DNA from: JAZKHE01 sp040385525
Lineage (GTDB): Bacteria > Bacteroidota > Bacteroidia > UBA4408
DNA length: 64,000 bases
Direction: 5' to 3'
NCBI GenBank assembly: GCA_040385525.1
Contig: JAZKHE010000011.1
Span: 62,001 to 126,000 of the forward strand
Shown here: positions 44,084 through 53,991 of the stretch, piece after piece
Layout: each line of letters begins with the position of its first letter
Position numbering within the stretch: the first letter of the stretch is position 1
Made by a program: the position numbers and the translations under genes
Notes under the pieces: generated by a model
The model's database searches: none
What the model was told of the DNA's origin: nothing
What the model saw: only the letters and a program-made list of their open reading frames with translations

Positions 44084-45084
44084 TACCTTCTCTTTCTAAT
44101 GTATGATAATACAAATGAAGGTATAAATTTATTTCTAAATTCTAATTTTTTCAGCCAATTTTTGTCATTTCCACTAAGTAATTTAGGATTAACTAATAAA
44201 AATAGTTGTTTTGCAAAACTTTTGTTGTTTTGTGCGTATTTCTCTACAGCTCGCAAATAAAAAAAGTAGTTAATAATTTTTTCTGCAAAATTGGTATCTA
44301 TTTTTGGAAGATTTTTTATCTTAAAACTACTATTTACAGAAAAATTCTCACTTATTTTAGTTGCTAATTCTTTTAACCCATTTTGCAGTGCAAATGCATA
44401 ATACCAAGAGTCGTGTTCTTTTTGAAAATGTGTTCCTTGGCTTACCGTTTTTGAAGTGTTGTGCAATCTAAAATTAACAATAATAGTATCCGTTTTAACT
44501 ATGTTTTCTAAGCCGAAATGGATTAAGCATTTTATCCATAAATCTCTGTCCATTAAGTATTTTAATTCATCATCAATAGAACCAATTTTTTCGAAAATAC
44601 TTCGCTTAAAAAAAGTTTCGGGTTGATCTATTCTTGCCCAACCTATTGTTTTTTCGATGTTTCCTGAGTATATATCAGTTCCGTTTGTAAATCCTACAGT
44701 TTTATTATCATCAGTAAATAATCTGCTTTTTGCACATACTACCAAAGCGTTAGGGTTTTCGATAAAACAATTGGCTATTTTATTTAATGCGTTTGGCTCG
44801 TAAAAATCGTCGGAGTTAAGCCAATTTATTACTTCGCCAGTAGCTTTTTGCATCCCTTTGTTTATGGCATCGCTTTGCCCTTTGTCGGGTTCGCTTACCC
44901 AATAAGTAATTTTAGTTTCGTATTTCTTTATTATATCTATAGTATTATCAGTACTTCCGCCATCTATAATAATGTATTCTAAATTAGGGTAGTTTTGATT
45001 TAAAACCGATAAAATTGTTTGCTCAATGTATTGACCTTGATTGTATGTGGGCGTTATTATGCTTATTTTAGGAAAGGTGTTCAA
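44083..45084 (-). CDS. GT2-family glycosyltransferase (WcaA-like)
   Basis: A 333-residue GT-A enzyme: KISIITPTYNQGQYIEQTIL, EYIIIDGGSTDNTIDIIKKY, ITYWVSEPDKGQSDAINKG, and the nucleotide-metal motif VINWLNSDDFYEP. The SEPDKGQSDAINKG stretch is a reliable marker of a well-populated Bacteroidota GT2 branch. Couples to the GT2 gene at 43112 by TAATG and lies 10 bases below the GT4 gene at 45095. Confidence 0.92.
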   Translation of the reverse strand: MNTFPKISIITPTYNQGQYIEQTILSVLNQNYPNLEYIIIDGGSTDNTIDIIKKYETKITYWVSEPDKGQSDAINKGMQKATGEVINWLNSDDFYEPNALNKIANCFIENPNALVVCAKSRLFTDDNKTVGFTNGTDIYSGNIEKTIGWARIDQPETFFKRSIFEKIGSIDDELKYLMDRDLWIKCLIHFGLENIVKTDTIIVNFRLHNTSKTVSQGTHFQKEHDSWYYAFALQNGLKELATKISENFSVNSSFKIKNLPKIDTNFAEKIINYFFYLRAVEKYAQNNKSFAKQLFLLVNPKLLSGNDKNWLKKLEFRNKFIPSFVLSYIRKRR

Positions 45085-45094
45085 GTCAAAAATA

Positions 45095-46240
45095 TTATTG
45101 TGTGAGTTTAATAAACGAAGTAGCGTAGTTGTAAATATTATTTTCGTAGTTATTTGTTTTTTTGTTAAATCCTTTATTTATTCCAATTAACATAATACTA
45201 GAAAGTTCAACTTCATTATTCGGATTAAAAAAGTGTACATTTTGATTCAGTTGTTCTTTGTGTACATTTATATCAGAAGCAATTACAAACTGATTCATTG
45301 CTTTTGCATCTTCAACAACAGTACTCCAGCCTTCGAATAAAGAGGGTTGAATAACAGCAATTGATTCTGACATTAGTTTAAGTTGATCTTTTCGGTCAAT
45401 AAAGCCTAAAAAACGAACTTGATTTTCAATTTTATTTTCCGTTACAAAATCCTGTAATGAGCTAAAGTAAGCTGGATTTCTTGTGTCAATTTCTTTACCA
45501 GTAAAAACAACTAAAAAATTTGTGATACCTTGCTCTACAATGTTTTTAATTGCTTGAAGTATTACGAGTTGATTTTTATGTTGCCAAAACTGATTTGGAG
45601 AAATAAAAAATGCGTGATTAATATTGTATTTTTTTTGAAGTTCAGCAATTTCTATTTGTTTGTAGTCTGGATGCGTAACTGCAAAATTTATAACTGATTT
45701 TTTACAATTTGAGTTTGGAAATAATTCTTGAAAATGTTCAAGCGCATTATTGCTACTAAAAACAATACTTTCTGAACTTTTCGCCATAAAGTAATGCGAT
45801 TGATTTCTGTTTTCAATTTCTTTTTTTGAAAAGAATTGCGGCAATTTTTGTTCTTGAAAATCGGGAATCCAAAATATATTTTTGACGTTTTTTAAGCCAA
45901 TTATTCCTGGGAAAATTATCTCAACACTCGTATTTTCTAACTCGTAATGAGTAGTAAATACTTGTTTTTTGTCGAGTAAATAAGATATTTTATTAATTAA
46001 TTTTTTTAATAGACTTAGCGGTAAAGTTTTTAATTGAAGTTTTTTCCAATTTAAAAGAGGATAATTAGTTTGTTTAATTTGGTTGAATTCATTTTCTGTG
46101 TCGCAAAAAATAGTTAATTCAGGTTTCTCACTATCATTAAGTTTATTAAGAGCATGTATTAAGTTTAGAATGTAGTAAGTGCCACCAATCCAATTTTCGT
46201 TGTTGCTATAGATAAGACCTATTTTTACTTTTTTACTCAT
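45095..46240 (-). CDS. Glycosyltransferase, GT4 family
   Basis: A 381-residue GT-B enzyme. N-terminal: IGLIYSNNENWIGGTYYILN, then PDFQEQKLPQFFSKKEI. Donor domain: FISPNQFWQHKNQLVILQAI, VRFLGFIDRKDQLKLMSESI, AVIQPSLFEGWSTVVEDAKA with the E-x7-E pair (EGWSTVVEDA). The pieces are typical of retaining enzymes that use GDP- or UDP-sugars. It lies between a methyltransferase and the GT2 pair. Confidence 0.9.
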   Translation of the reverse strand: MSKKVKIGLIYSNNENWIGGTYYILNLIHALNKLNDSEKPELTIFCDTENEFNQIKQTNYPLLNWKKLQLKTLPLSLLKKLINKISYLLDKKQVFTTHYELENTSVEIIFPGIIGLKNVKNIFWIPDFQEQKLPQFFSKKEIENRNQSHYFMAKSSESIVFSSNNALEHFQELFPNSNCKKSVINFAVTHPDYKQIEIAELQKKYNINHAFFISPNQFWQHKNQLVILQAIKNIVEQGITNFLVVFTGKEIDTRNPAYFSSLQDFVTENKIENQVRFLGFIDRKDQLKLMSESIAVIQPSLFEGWSTVVEDAKAMNQFVIASDINVHKEQLNQNVHFFNPNNEVELSSIMLIGINKGFNKKTNNYENNIYNYATSFIKLTQ

Positions 46241-46250
46241 GTAATTTTAT

Positions 46251-47084
46251 TTATTTTCTACACAAGTAACTATACATTCTACCATCAAAGTCTTTTTCGT
46301 TCAATAAATTTTGTATTTTGAGTTTTATTTTTTCATTGATAAAACTTGGGGTAAGACTAATTATAATTTCTGCAAGACGTTTTTTAAGTAAAATTTTTTG
46401 AATAAACTTTTCGTCCATTGGAAAGTAATTAATTACACTATCAAATGTTTTGATTTTTTTTACAATTTTTAAACCGGATTTTGCCATAGCCTCTTCGTAT
46501 TCATTCGCAGTATATGCGTTTTCACCTCCGTAAAATTCTTGCAGCGGATGTGTTTTTAGAAATTGTTTTTTATCTTCTTCATTAAAAATAACATGGTCTC
46601 TAATTGAAAGTAATAGTCCGTTTTTTTTTAAAACTCGCGCTGATTCTGCAATAAATTTTTCTAACTCGTTAGCATGATGCATTGCTTGTCTAAAGTAAAC
46701 TAAATCAAAAGTTTCATTTTCAAATTTAATGTCTTCAGCATAGCTTTCAAAAATGGTTATATTATCAAGTTTATAATGATTTTTTAGAATTCTTATAGCT
46801 CCAGCACCAACAGTAGAACTGCCATCTGGTTCAACAGCAGTTACATCATATCCTTCTAAAGCAAACGAAATACTACTTATGCCATTACCACAGCCTATAT
46901 CTAGTAATTTTTTTATTGGTGTGTTGCAAGATTTTAATAGTTTTTTCGTCTCTAAAAATTCTCTACTATTTCTAAAGCTTTCTACATTTTTAACCAAATC
47001 TTCATTCAAATAAGCCTTTTCAACAAGGTTTGAATACTCAGGTTTTGTTCTAATGTATTTTATCGTTTCTTCCCAAGTTTTCAT
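46251..47084 (-). CDS. Class I SAM methyltransferase
   Basis: A 277-residue enzyme: motif I LLDIGCGNGISSISFALEGY, then VEPDGSSTVGAGAIRI, FDLVYFRQAMHHANELEKFI and LKKNGLLLSIRDHV. The MHHAN/HHA region resembles Methyltransf_11-type enzymes that modify small molecules or glycans. No zinc ribbon. Overlaps the acyltransferase gene upstream by 4 bases (47081-47084), so both are translated together. Confidence 0.88.
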   Translation of the reverse strand: MKTWEETIKYIRTKPEYSNLVEKAYLNEDLVKNVESFRNSREFLETKKLLKSCNTPIKKLLDIGCGNGISSISFALEGYDVTAVEPDGSSTVGAGAIRILKNHYKLDNITIFESYAEDIKFENETFDLVYFRQAMHHANELEKFIAESARVLKKNGLLLSIRDHVIFNEEDKKQFLKTHPLQEFYGGENAYTANEYEEAMAKSGLKIVKKIKTFDSVINYFPMDEKFIQKILLKKRLAEIIISLTPSFINEKIKLKIQNLLNEKDFDGRMYSYLCRK

Positions 47085-47698
47085 TTTGTGTTTTTTACAA
47101 ATTTAGCTGGGTTACCTGCAACAACTGTGTAGTCGGCAACATCTTTGGTAACAACTGAACCAGCTGCAACAATAGCTCCTTCTCCAATAGTTACACCTTT
47201 TAAAATTATTGAATTAAAGCCTATCCAAGCATTTTTTTTAATTAATATTTTTTTGTTTTTGACATTTAACCAGTTTTTGTATTTACCAATTTTGTTTTCA
47301 TCTATACCTTTTTTCCACTCTAAAACATCATTAGCTCTTTCTTTTGAGTTTATTGAGTGCGCATCGTTGTCAGCAATAGTACAGCCCCATGATACCATTA
47401 CATCATTTTCAATTTCAATTTCATTGATTGAAATTAAAGTGCTTTGTCCAATATAACATCTATCTCCAATTGAAATTTTTCCAGATTCGATTTCAAATAT
47501 AATTGTAGATTCTATTAGAGAGTTTTCTCCAATTGATAGATATTCTTTATTATCTATTGGGTTTCTTATATGAATTTTATTGATGTCTATTGTAGAATTT
47601 TCTTTAATTTTTATATGATTTAATTTAACTCTATTTTTTTCATTTATAGATTTTGCTATGAAATATGTATTTATTTTATTAAAAATTTTAGCGAGCAT
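47081..47698 (-). CDS. Hexapeptide-repeat acyltransferase (WbbJ/maltose O-acetyltransferase-like)
   Basis: A 205-residue left-handed beta-helix protein: repeats run through IGENSLIESTIIFEIESGKI, IGDRCYIGQSTLISI and the C-terminal WIGFNSIILKGVTIGEGAIV then AAGSVVTKDVADYTVVAGNPA. The catalytic histidine is in DNDAHSIN. Such enzymes use acetyl-CoA to acetylate sugars on O-antigens. It overlaps the glycosyltransferase upstream by 11 bases and the methyltransferase downstream by 4. Confidence 0.92.
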   Translation of the reverse strand: MLAKIFNKINTYFIAKSINEKNRVKLNHIKIKENSTIDINKIHIRNPIDNKEYLSIGENSLIESTIIFEIESGKISIGDRCYIGQSTLISINEIEIENDVMVSWGCTIADNDAHSINSKERANDVLEWKKGIDENKIGKYKNWLNVKNKKILIKKNAWIGFNSIILKGVTIGEGAIVAAGSVVTKDVADYTVVAGNPAKFVKNTK

Positions 47699-48608
47699 AA
47701 ATTCTTTTTATTAATGTGATTGCTTTGTTTTTAATACCTTTTTTTTGTTTGTTTTTTTGAAGAAAAAACTTAGTTACTTTTTTTACAACATCTGTATCTA
47801 ATTTCGCTTCAATTTTCTCAACTTTAATATTTTCGATTAATTTTTCAGTAGGAAATTGTTCGTATTCTCCACAGTTTGTGCCTGAATTGTCAAAACCAAT
47901 ATTTAGAACTAATGATTCTTTTGGGAATAAGAAGATGCCTTTTTTCAAAAAAAAGGATGCGTAGAATCTGATTGCCCAAGAATTTACTAGTCCATTTTTT
48001 TGGTCATTAAGCATTTTGAAATATGGGTATTTACCAAAATCAAAATCAATTATCAATTTGTTTTTTTCAATTTCTTGTATTAAAGTTTCAGTATCAAAAC
48101 TTATATTTTTCCATGCTCTATTCCACGTAGCCCAACCCCAAGAACTGCCTATTGGGAGAAAATAATTTTCTTTTTTAATTAAGCCAGGTGCAAATGAGTA
48201 ACCAGATATACCATAAACAATTTCTTCATTTTCAAATATTCTAAGAGAATCATTCATATATTCCAAAAAACTTTTTGAAACCAATAAATCATCTTCGAGC
48301 ACAATTATTTTTCCGAATTCATTAACCAGTTTTGTTACACCTTCAATAATTGAATTGGCTAAGCCTTTGTTTGTTTCGCTTTCAATAACAGTTAGTTTTC
48401 CTGGCCAATTTAGTTCTTTAATCAGTTTACGTGTGGCTTTAATGTTTTCAATTTGTTTTGCATCTGCTCCTAACTTTGCTCCATCTGCAAATATATATAG
48501 TTGAGATAGTTCAGCCAAATTAGCATTCATCAAACTCTTTAAAGTTTGTTGAGTATGTTTTGGCCTGTTGTATACAAACAAGGCTATAGGCGCTAGGTTT
48601 GTTTTCAT
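47688..48608 (-). CDS. Glycosyltransferase-like protein (GT-A fold, GNT-I/GT2-like)
   Basis: A 306-residue protein: APIALFVYNRPKHTQQTLKS, YIFADGAKLGADAKQIENIK, VIESETNKGLANSIIEGVTK, the acidic IIVLEDDLLVSKSFLEYMND motif, and SSWGWATWNRAWKNISF. The EDDL motif and order of elements match GT-A enzymes of the GNT-I-like group often found in Bacteroidota glycan loci. One base separates it from the asnB copy 2 stop at 48610. Probably cytoplasmic. Confidence 0.86.
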   Translation of the reverse strand: MKTNLAPIALFVYNRPKHTQQTLKSLMNANLAELSQLYIFADGAKLGADAKQIENIKATRKLIKELNWPGKLTVIESETNKGLANSIIEGVTKLVNEFGKIIVLEDDLLVSKSFLEYMNDSLRIFENEEIVYGISGYSFAPGLIKKENYFLPIGSSWGWATWNRAWKNISFDTETLIQEIEKNKLIIDFDFGKYPYFKMLNDQKNGLVNSWAIRFYASFFLKKGIFLFPKESLVLNIGFDNSGTNCGEYEQFPTEKLIENIKVEKIEAKLDTDVVKKVTKFFLQKNKQKKGIKNKAITLIKRIYAR

Positions 48609-48609
48609 T

Positions 48610-50499
48610 TTAGTTTTTGTTTTTTAACCACCAAGTTAAATGTACTGGAGGCCAGAATTTCCAAGCATCGTCCCAGTTGTTGTTTTTAGATTCTAAAAAA
48701 TCTGCAAAATCTTTTTTTAATTTTTTCCCATTAAAATAGTTTGATTCAATAAATTCTTTTGAACTCATTTGTTCTAACATAAAGTCTTTTAGCTCACCTT
48801 TAAACCAATCTATAATCGGCGCGTTAAAACCAATTTTTAATTTGTTTAGTCGAGTTTCGTCAGGCAATATTCCTTTACTAGCTTCTCTTAAAATTCTTTT
48901 TGTATAACCACCACCTACTTTAGATTCAACTGGTAACGAAAAAACAAATTCTACAATTCTGTAGTCCATAAAAGGCATTCTGCATTCTACTCCATTTGCC
49001 ATTGAGCATCTATCGTATTGTTGAAGAATACCTGGCAGTGGAGTTTGAAAAAATTGTTGGTATAAGTTTTTATCTAAGGCATTATAATTTTCAGGTGGAG
49101 AATTAACGTATTTAAAATTTTGAAAATCATAAAATGGCTCAATATCTTTTTGTAATCCTATTCCTGCTTTAATTTTGTTTTTTAAATAATTTACTCTAGT
49201 TCTTAAAAGTGTAATTGTTTGATTTTTCACAAATTTTTTAGAACTAAAATTTTTTGTTTCTCCTTGTGCAGCGTAGGTTTTGTAAACATCTAAAAACCAT
49301 AATGGTTTTTTTAGCGAAATAGCAGCATCTAATGCTTCGTAAATGGGTCTGTATCCGCCCATCATTTCATCGGGGCCTTGACCATCTAAAGTAACAAGGA
49401 TATTGTTTTCTTTTATGTGTTTATATAATTTCCAAATAGGGAAAAAAGCTAAAGCATGCATTGGCCCATCACACATTTGCATAGCTTGTATTAGTTCATT
49501 TGTTTTTGGAGCCGAAATATTAACTACATCTAATTTTGTATGGAGTTGATTTGCTAATCTTCTTGCCTCGTTACTTTCGTCGATTGGTGTATTTGGAAAA
49601 GCGGCACAAAAACCTTTGTGTGTGTAATTTTCAAATCTTTTTTCTTTACTAATTAAATCGCTGGCTAAAAAAGCTGTAATTGTACCACTGTCTACCCCAC
49701 CCGAAAGACATGTTGCAATTGGCACATCGCTTCGCATTCTTAATTTGCAAGCATCTAAAATTAAATTTTTTAATTCTTGAGTTTGTAGCGAAAAAGTTTT
49801 AGGAACTACTATTTTTTTGAGCTGATACCAAGAATAGATTTTTACTTCTGATTGTGATATAAGAATATTATGTCCACCAGGCAATGCAAAAACATTTTCT
49901 AAATAGGTTTCAATCGTGCCATAGCTATGAAATCCTCCGTCAACAATATTAGCAATTACCTGCTTATTCAATGGGCAATTTGGAAGTAATTTTTGAATAG
50001 CTTGTACTTCTGAAGAAAAAATAAAACTTGTATCGTTTTTTGAATAATACAATGGTTTAACTCCAAATCGATCTCTTGATAAAAAAAGTGTTTTGTTTTG
50101 GTTGTCGTAAATGGCAAAAGCCCACATACCATTAAACTTGTGAAGCATGTTTTCTCCCCAAGTTAAGTAGGCTGCTAAAATTACTTCTGTATCTGAATTG
50201 CTTACAAAGTTTAAGCCTAGTTTTTCTAACTCTAGTCTAATTTCGAGGAAGTTATATATTTCGCCATTTAATGTAATTACATAGCGATTGCTGGCATAAG
50301 TCATTGGTTGACTTCCATTTTCACTAGTATCCAAAATAGAGAGGCGACGATGACCTAATGCCAAATTTTTTTCAGTATTAAACCAAACACCTCTACCATC
50401 TGGTCCTCTGTGTTTAACAGCATCTGTAAGCAAATCAATGCTTGATGTGTTTACTTGTTTAGTTATGTCAAAATTAAAAATGCCTGCTATTCCGCACAT
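48610..50499 (-). CDS. Glutamine-dependent asparagine synthase-like amidotransferase, copy 2
   Basis: A 629-residue AsnB-type enzyme when started at the ATG at 50499, which puts the catalytic cysteine at position 2 (MCGIAGIFNF); the frame is open 60 bases further but the N-terminal cysteine must be exposed. Glutaminase landmarks: ALGHRRLSILDTSENGSQP, LNGEIYN. Synthetase landmarks: CLSGGVDSGTITAFLA, MCDGPMHALAFFP, LDGQGPDEMMGGYRP and QQYDRCSMANGVECRMPFMD. The GQGPDE variant and CSMANGVE motif set it apart from copies 1 and 3, so it likely amidates a different substrate. Adjacent to a GT-A enzyme. Confidence 0.92.
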   Translation of the reverse strand: MCGIAGIFNFDITKQVNTSSIDLLTDAVKHRGPDGRGVWFNTEKNLALGHRRLSILDTSENGSQPMTYASNRYVITLNGEIYNFLEIRLELEKLGLNFVSNSDTEVILAAYLTWGENMLHKFNGMWAFAIYDNQNKTLFLSRDRFGVKPLYYSKNDTSFIFSSEVQAIQKLLPNCPLNKQVIANIVDGGFHSYGTIETYLENVFALPGGHNILISQSEVKIYSWYQLKKIVVPKTFSLQTQELKNLILDACKLRMRSDVPIATCLSGGVDSGTITAFLASDLISKEKRFENYTHKGFCAAFPNTPIDESNEARRLANQLHTKLDVVNISAPKTNELIQAMQMCDGPMHALAFFPIWKLYKHIKENNILVTLDGQGPDEMMGGYRPIYEALDAAISLKKPLWFLDVYKTYAAQGETKNFSSKKFVKNQTITLLRTRVNYLKNKIKAGIGLQKDIEPFYDFQNFKYVNSPPENYNALDKNLYQQFFQTPLPGILQQYDRCSMANGVECRMPFMDYRIVEFVFSLPVESKVGGGYTKRILREASKGILPDETRLNKLKIGFNAPIIDWFKGELKDFMLEQMSSKEFIESNYFNGKKLKKDFADFLESKNNNWDDAWKFWPPVHLTWWLKNKN

Positions 50500-50638
50500 A
50501 TACAACAGAGTCTGGTGTTCATTATAGCAGAAAATTAATGAATATAATTTAATTGACAAAACAATTAAATTATAATTTAGATTTATTTCTAATTTGTAGA
50601 TTTTTTTGCTTAAAACACCTACTAATTTTAAGACCTAA

Positions 50639-51559
50639 CTAACAATATGGGTTTTTTGGGAGTGTATGGTTCGAGAATCCAATAGTTTTTAAATTTTTCA
50701 AAATTTCTTCATCAGGAAGGTTTTTGTGAATAATAGCTATTAAAACTCCTGATATAGAGTAATCTGACTTTGCTTTATTATCTAATTTTTTTATGTTTTT
50801 TTTAACTTCTTGAAATAAAACAGATGATTCGCTAGTATCTTTATCTTCAACACCTTCAACATAATAATCACTAATGGTTTTAAAACTAATCATGTCAAAA
50901 TTTAAACCCAGTGCTACTTTTTCTATTTCTCGTTCAGAAATTGTAAAAACATAATTCCCTACATCTTCATAATTCCCAAAATCATAATATATTTTTTTTC
51001 CAAGATTTTTTTTAATTTCATTTTTAATTGTTTGAACTAACAATTTAATACTGCCAATTATAGATAGTTTAGCTGAATTTATAATGTTAAAGTCTTGAGG
51101 CTCAATTAAAATAACTGCTTTTTTTGCCACTCTTATCATTTCATATAAGGCTGTCATTGGCCTTGGAAAATGATGGTAAGATTCTTTACATAAAACATAA
51201 TCAAATGAATTATTTTCAAATGTCATCGATTCTGCATTTTCTATTTTATACTGAGATATAAAACCTTCCTCAAGAGCAATTTTTAAGTAAGTCTCAGATA
51301 TATCACTAGCTACAACATTTTTAGCACCGTTTGTAATTAAATAATTCGCATCTGTACCATATCTTCCATCTCCTACTGTTAACCAGTTCTGGTCTTTATT
51401 TGAACTAATAAATGGAATAAGATTGCAATACATTCTTTCGTGTCTCCAATAATCAATCGTTTTTTTGTCTTTCCATGTGGCTAGTTTTTGTTTATTGAAA
51501 AATTTTTTATTGTGATTTTTATGTTTTTCATAACTAATTGTATTAAAATCTTGTTCCAT
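50639..51559 (-). CDS. Class I SAM methyltransferase
   Basis: A 306-residue enzyme: LTVGDGRYGTDANYLITNGA (motif I variant), VVASDISETYLKIALEE, FDYVLCKESYHHFPRPMTAL and VAKKAVILIEPQDF. The SYHHFPRP segment is typical of Methyltransf_11 enzymes in polysaccharide clusters. A -7 box TAGATTTG lies about 50 bases upstream at 51606-51613, so it may start a transcript running to the asnB-type gene downstream. 139 bases separate its stop from that gene. Confidence 0.87.
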   Translation of the reverse strand: MEQDFNTISYEKHKNHNKKFFNKQKLATWKDKKTIDYWRHERMYCNLIPFISSNKDQNWLTVGDGRYGTDANYLITNGAKNVVASDISETYLKIALEEGFISQYKIENAESMTFENNSFDYVLCKESYHHFPRPMTALYEMIRVAKKAVILIEPQDFNIINSAKLSIIGSIKLLVQTIKNEIKKNLGKKIYYDFGNYEDVGNYVFTISEREIEKVALGLNFDMISFKTISDYYVEGVEDKDTSESSVLFQEVKKNIKKLDNKAKSDYSISGVLIAIIHKNLPDEEILKNLKTIGFSNHTLPKNPYC

Positions 51560-51605
51560 AACTAAGTTTTTTTTGATTTGAAAAGTAACTATTTTATGTG
51601 TTTTG

Positions 51606-51613
51606 CAAATCTA
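51606..51613 (-). promoter_or_regulatory. Candidate promoter -7 box within the polysaccharide locus
   Basis: Minus-strand TAGATTTG followed by C matches TAnnTTTG exactly, 46 bases above the methyltransferase start at 51559. The gap 51560-51713 (154 bases) contains no gene and is AT-rich; a -33 motif was not found. It could be the start of the downstream part of the locus. Confidence 0.45.
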
Positions 51614-51713
51614 TATTAATTAATTTGTAGTTGCATTTAAAAAAAAAGTTATAGAGTTTAAATAATTCTCGTCTTGTGTAAATTTTCTTAAAAAAAGAAA
51701 GAATATAGTATTA

Positions 51714-52682
51714 TCAGTGTTTGATTAATTTTTCTATCTCTTGGCTAAAAACTTTGTTTTCTATTTTTATGTCGGTATCAATTTTTTTCCCAAGGCAGTA
51801 AAAATAGTTGATTTTTAATGCCGATGCTAAAGAAAAATAGCAGTTGTCATTCGTTTCGTTTTCAAACCTTAGCTCCATTACTTTGGTTTCTGGCTTCATA
51901 AAAAGCATGTTAGAAAGGCCGGCACCATGAACACCAATAACAATTTCAGTTTCCAAAAATAGTTGTACTTGTTCAGTAAAATTTAGATTTTCTGTGTAAA
52001 CTGTTTCAAAACCATACTTGTTTAAAATGGGTAAAAGTTCTGCTTCGTTATAAAGCCTTCTTCTTTTAGATTTGTTTCTCGATATGTATATTTTGCGGAA
52101 TGGTTTTGATGAACTTTTGTTTAAAGCTTTATAAAATCTATCGTGAAGTTCTACAATTATTTTTTCATCGTAATTGCCCGTTGGTTCGATATAAGTTGGG
52201 AGTTTTATTTTTTTACAAAAAACAAATTGAGTAGAAAAAAAAATAAAATCACTTTCGTTGTATCCAAGTAATAGTAAACTTTCTTTATAGAAACTTGTCC
52301 AAAATGAAGAGTGTAAAATAATTTTATTTTTTTTGCCTTCTTTTTCTAATTCAATTAATTTAGGTAAGGCATCGAAAAGCCAATGAAAAAAACCTTGCGA
52401 CCAGCCATCAGTAATTAAAGAAACTTCTTTACTTATTGTTTTAATATCTCTTTTAACGATAATGTGGTATAAGTTAGAAAGAGATATTTTTTTTAGTTTG
52501 TAGGTTTCGTTGCTATTATTTTTGTGAAATGGATTTAAAGAATGAAATACAGATTTTTTATTGAGTAATACAGATTTATGCGAAGTTTTATTTTGTCTTA
52601 TAATTGTTCTACAAAATTCGTTTTGAAATAATTCTACATCATTTGAATTATAGTTAACAGGTTTTTTTCGAGTAATCTGCAT
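51714..52682 (-). CDS. GT61-like glycosyltransferase (DUF563)
   Basis: A 322-residue protein. SLITDGWSQGFFHWLFDALP, RKIYISRNKSKRRRLYNEAE, LNKYGFETVYTENLNFTEQV and the hallmark EIVIGVHGAGLSNMLFMKPE (HGAGL) are the features of the DUF563/GT61 group that includes eukaryotic xylosyl- and arabinosyltransferases and bacterial capsule enzymes. No membrane helix. It lies 6 bases downstream of the Wzt-like ATPase gene and 154 bases above the methyltransferase at 50639. Confidence 0.88.
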   Translation of the reverse strand: MQITRKKPVNYNSNDVELFQNEFCRTIIRQNKTSHKSVLLNKKSVFHSLNPFHKNNSNETYKLKKISLSNLYHIIVKRDIKTISKEVSLITDGWSQGFFHWLFDALPKLIELEKEGKKNKIILHSSFWTSFYKESLLLLGYNESDFIFFSTQFVFCKKIKLPTYIEPTGNYDEKIIVELHDRFYKALNKSSSKPFRKIYISRNKSKRRRLYNEAELLPILNKYGFETVYTENLNFTEQVQLFLETEIVIGVHGAGLSNMLFMKPETKVMELRFENETNDNCYFSLASALKINYFYCLGKKIDTDIKIENKVFSQEIEKLIKH

Positions 52683-52688
52683 AAAAAA

Positions 52689-53978
52689 CTATTGTAAAAC
52701 TTGCCATTTGTTTACTGGGGCAAAGTAACCTTTTCTTGCTCCTAACCACATGCTTGAATCACTCAGTCCACCTTTTATTTCAAAACTAATTTGCGGTGTT
52801 GCTTGATCTGGCGACATAAACCATGCAAAATTTCTTAGTCCAACTACTAAATATATTTTATATACACCTTCGTTTAATAAGTGATTTGGTATTATTGTTT
52901 CTAATCTAAATTTTCCTTCATAAAGCATTGAAAATTCTTTTGTGTCATAATGAAAAGAGCAATACAAAACCTCATCACTTTCTGTATGTAAATAATAGCC
53001 AATTTCTATTGCAGGGTCAAATTTTAATACTTCACCTTCAACAATAAATTTTTTTGTTTCTTTGTTATTAATTGGTCTGTCAAAATAATTGTTTTCGGCA
53101 TCAACCAAAGCAATTTTAGTAACTTTTACATAATCGTTTTTTGCGTATTTACCATCTGTATCAACTAAAACTGTATCAGCGTTAAACTCAGGGTTTTTTA
53201 AGTATTTACTAATTGTGCTGCTTACATTAGATGATATTTCTGCAACTGTTCCATTCTTCATCCACAAAGCACTTGTACAAATGTTTTCAACCGCTGCCAT
53301 ATTATGGCTAACAAACAAAACAGTTCTGCCCTCGTTAGAGCTTACATCTTTTATTTTACCTAAACATTTCTTTTGAAATTCTGCATCACCCACAGCCAAT
53401 ACTTCGTCCATGATCAATATTTCTGGCTCTAAATAAGCAGCCACTGCAAATGCTAAACGCACATACATTCCGCTACTATATCTTTTTACAGGAGTGTCAA
53501 TGTGTTCTCCAACTCCTGCAAAATCAACAATCGCATCAAATTTTTTCTTTATTTCATCTTTGCGCATACCAAGTATGGCGCCATTTAAAAAAATATTTTC
53601 TCTACCTGTTAATTCAGGATGAAAACCTGTTCCCACTTCTAATAAAGAGGCAATTCTACCATTAATTTTTATTTTGCCACTTGTAGGTTTTGTAACTTTA
53701 GATAATACTTTTAAAAGTGTAGATTTTCCAGCACCATTTTTACCAATAATGCCTAAAATTTCTCCTTCTTTTACATCGAAGTTAATATCTTTAATAGCCC
53801 AAAAATCTCCTTTGCCTTTTTTCTTCGCCCAAAAGTCCATTCCTACTTTAGCATAAGGATCTTCTTTACCTCTTATTTTTGCAAAAAAGCGATTAATGTC
53901 ATGACTAATTGTACCCGTGCCAATTTCTCCTAAAATGTATTTCTTACTTATGTTTTCTGCTCTTAATGCTAAAGACAT
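52689..53978 (-). CDS. wzt: O-antigen/polysaccharide ABC exporter ATPase with C-terminal Wzt domain
   Basis: A 429-residue protein: the ATPase part (about 1-245) has Walker A GIIGKNGAGKST, signature YSSGMYVRLAFAVA, Walker B EILIMDEVLAVGDAEFQKK and H-loop LFVSHNMAAVE. The region after about 265 is a beta-sandwich with FIVEGEVLKFDPAIEIGYYL and the typical YKIYLVVGLRNF, matching the Wzt_C domain which reads the chemical end of a finished glycan in some systems. It pairs with the Wzm-like permease at 55457. The two genes between them (53992 and 54631) are unusual, since wzm and wzt are normally adjacent. Confidence 0.9.
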   Translation of the reverse strand: MSLALRAENISKKYILGEIGTGTISHDINRFFAKIRGKEDPYAKVGMDFWAKKKGKGDFWAIKDINFDVKEGEILGIIGKNGAGKSTLLKVLSKVTKPTSGKIKINGRIASLLEVGTGFHPELTGRENIFLNGAILGMRKDEIKKKFDAIVDFAGVGEHIDTPVKRYSSGMYVRLAFAVAAYLEPEILIMDEVLAVGDAEFQKKCLGKIKDVSSNEGRTVLFVSHNMAAVENICTSALWMKNGTVAEISSNVSSTISKYLKNPEFNADTVLVDTDGKYAKNDYVKVTKIALVDAENNYFDRPINNKETKKFIVEGEVLKFDPAIEIGYYLHTESDEVLYCSFHYDTKEFSMLYEGKFRLETIIPNHLLNEGVYKIYLVVGLRNFAWFMSPDQATPQISFEIKGGLSDSSMWLGARKGYFAPVNKWQVLQ

Positions 53979-53991
53979 TTTATGTGTATAT

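Noticed and set aside
43895..44260. Plus-strand frame of 121 residues across two GT2 genes
   Set aside because: It overlaps two convincing coupled glycosyltransferase genes and shows no family motif.
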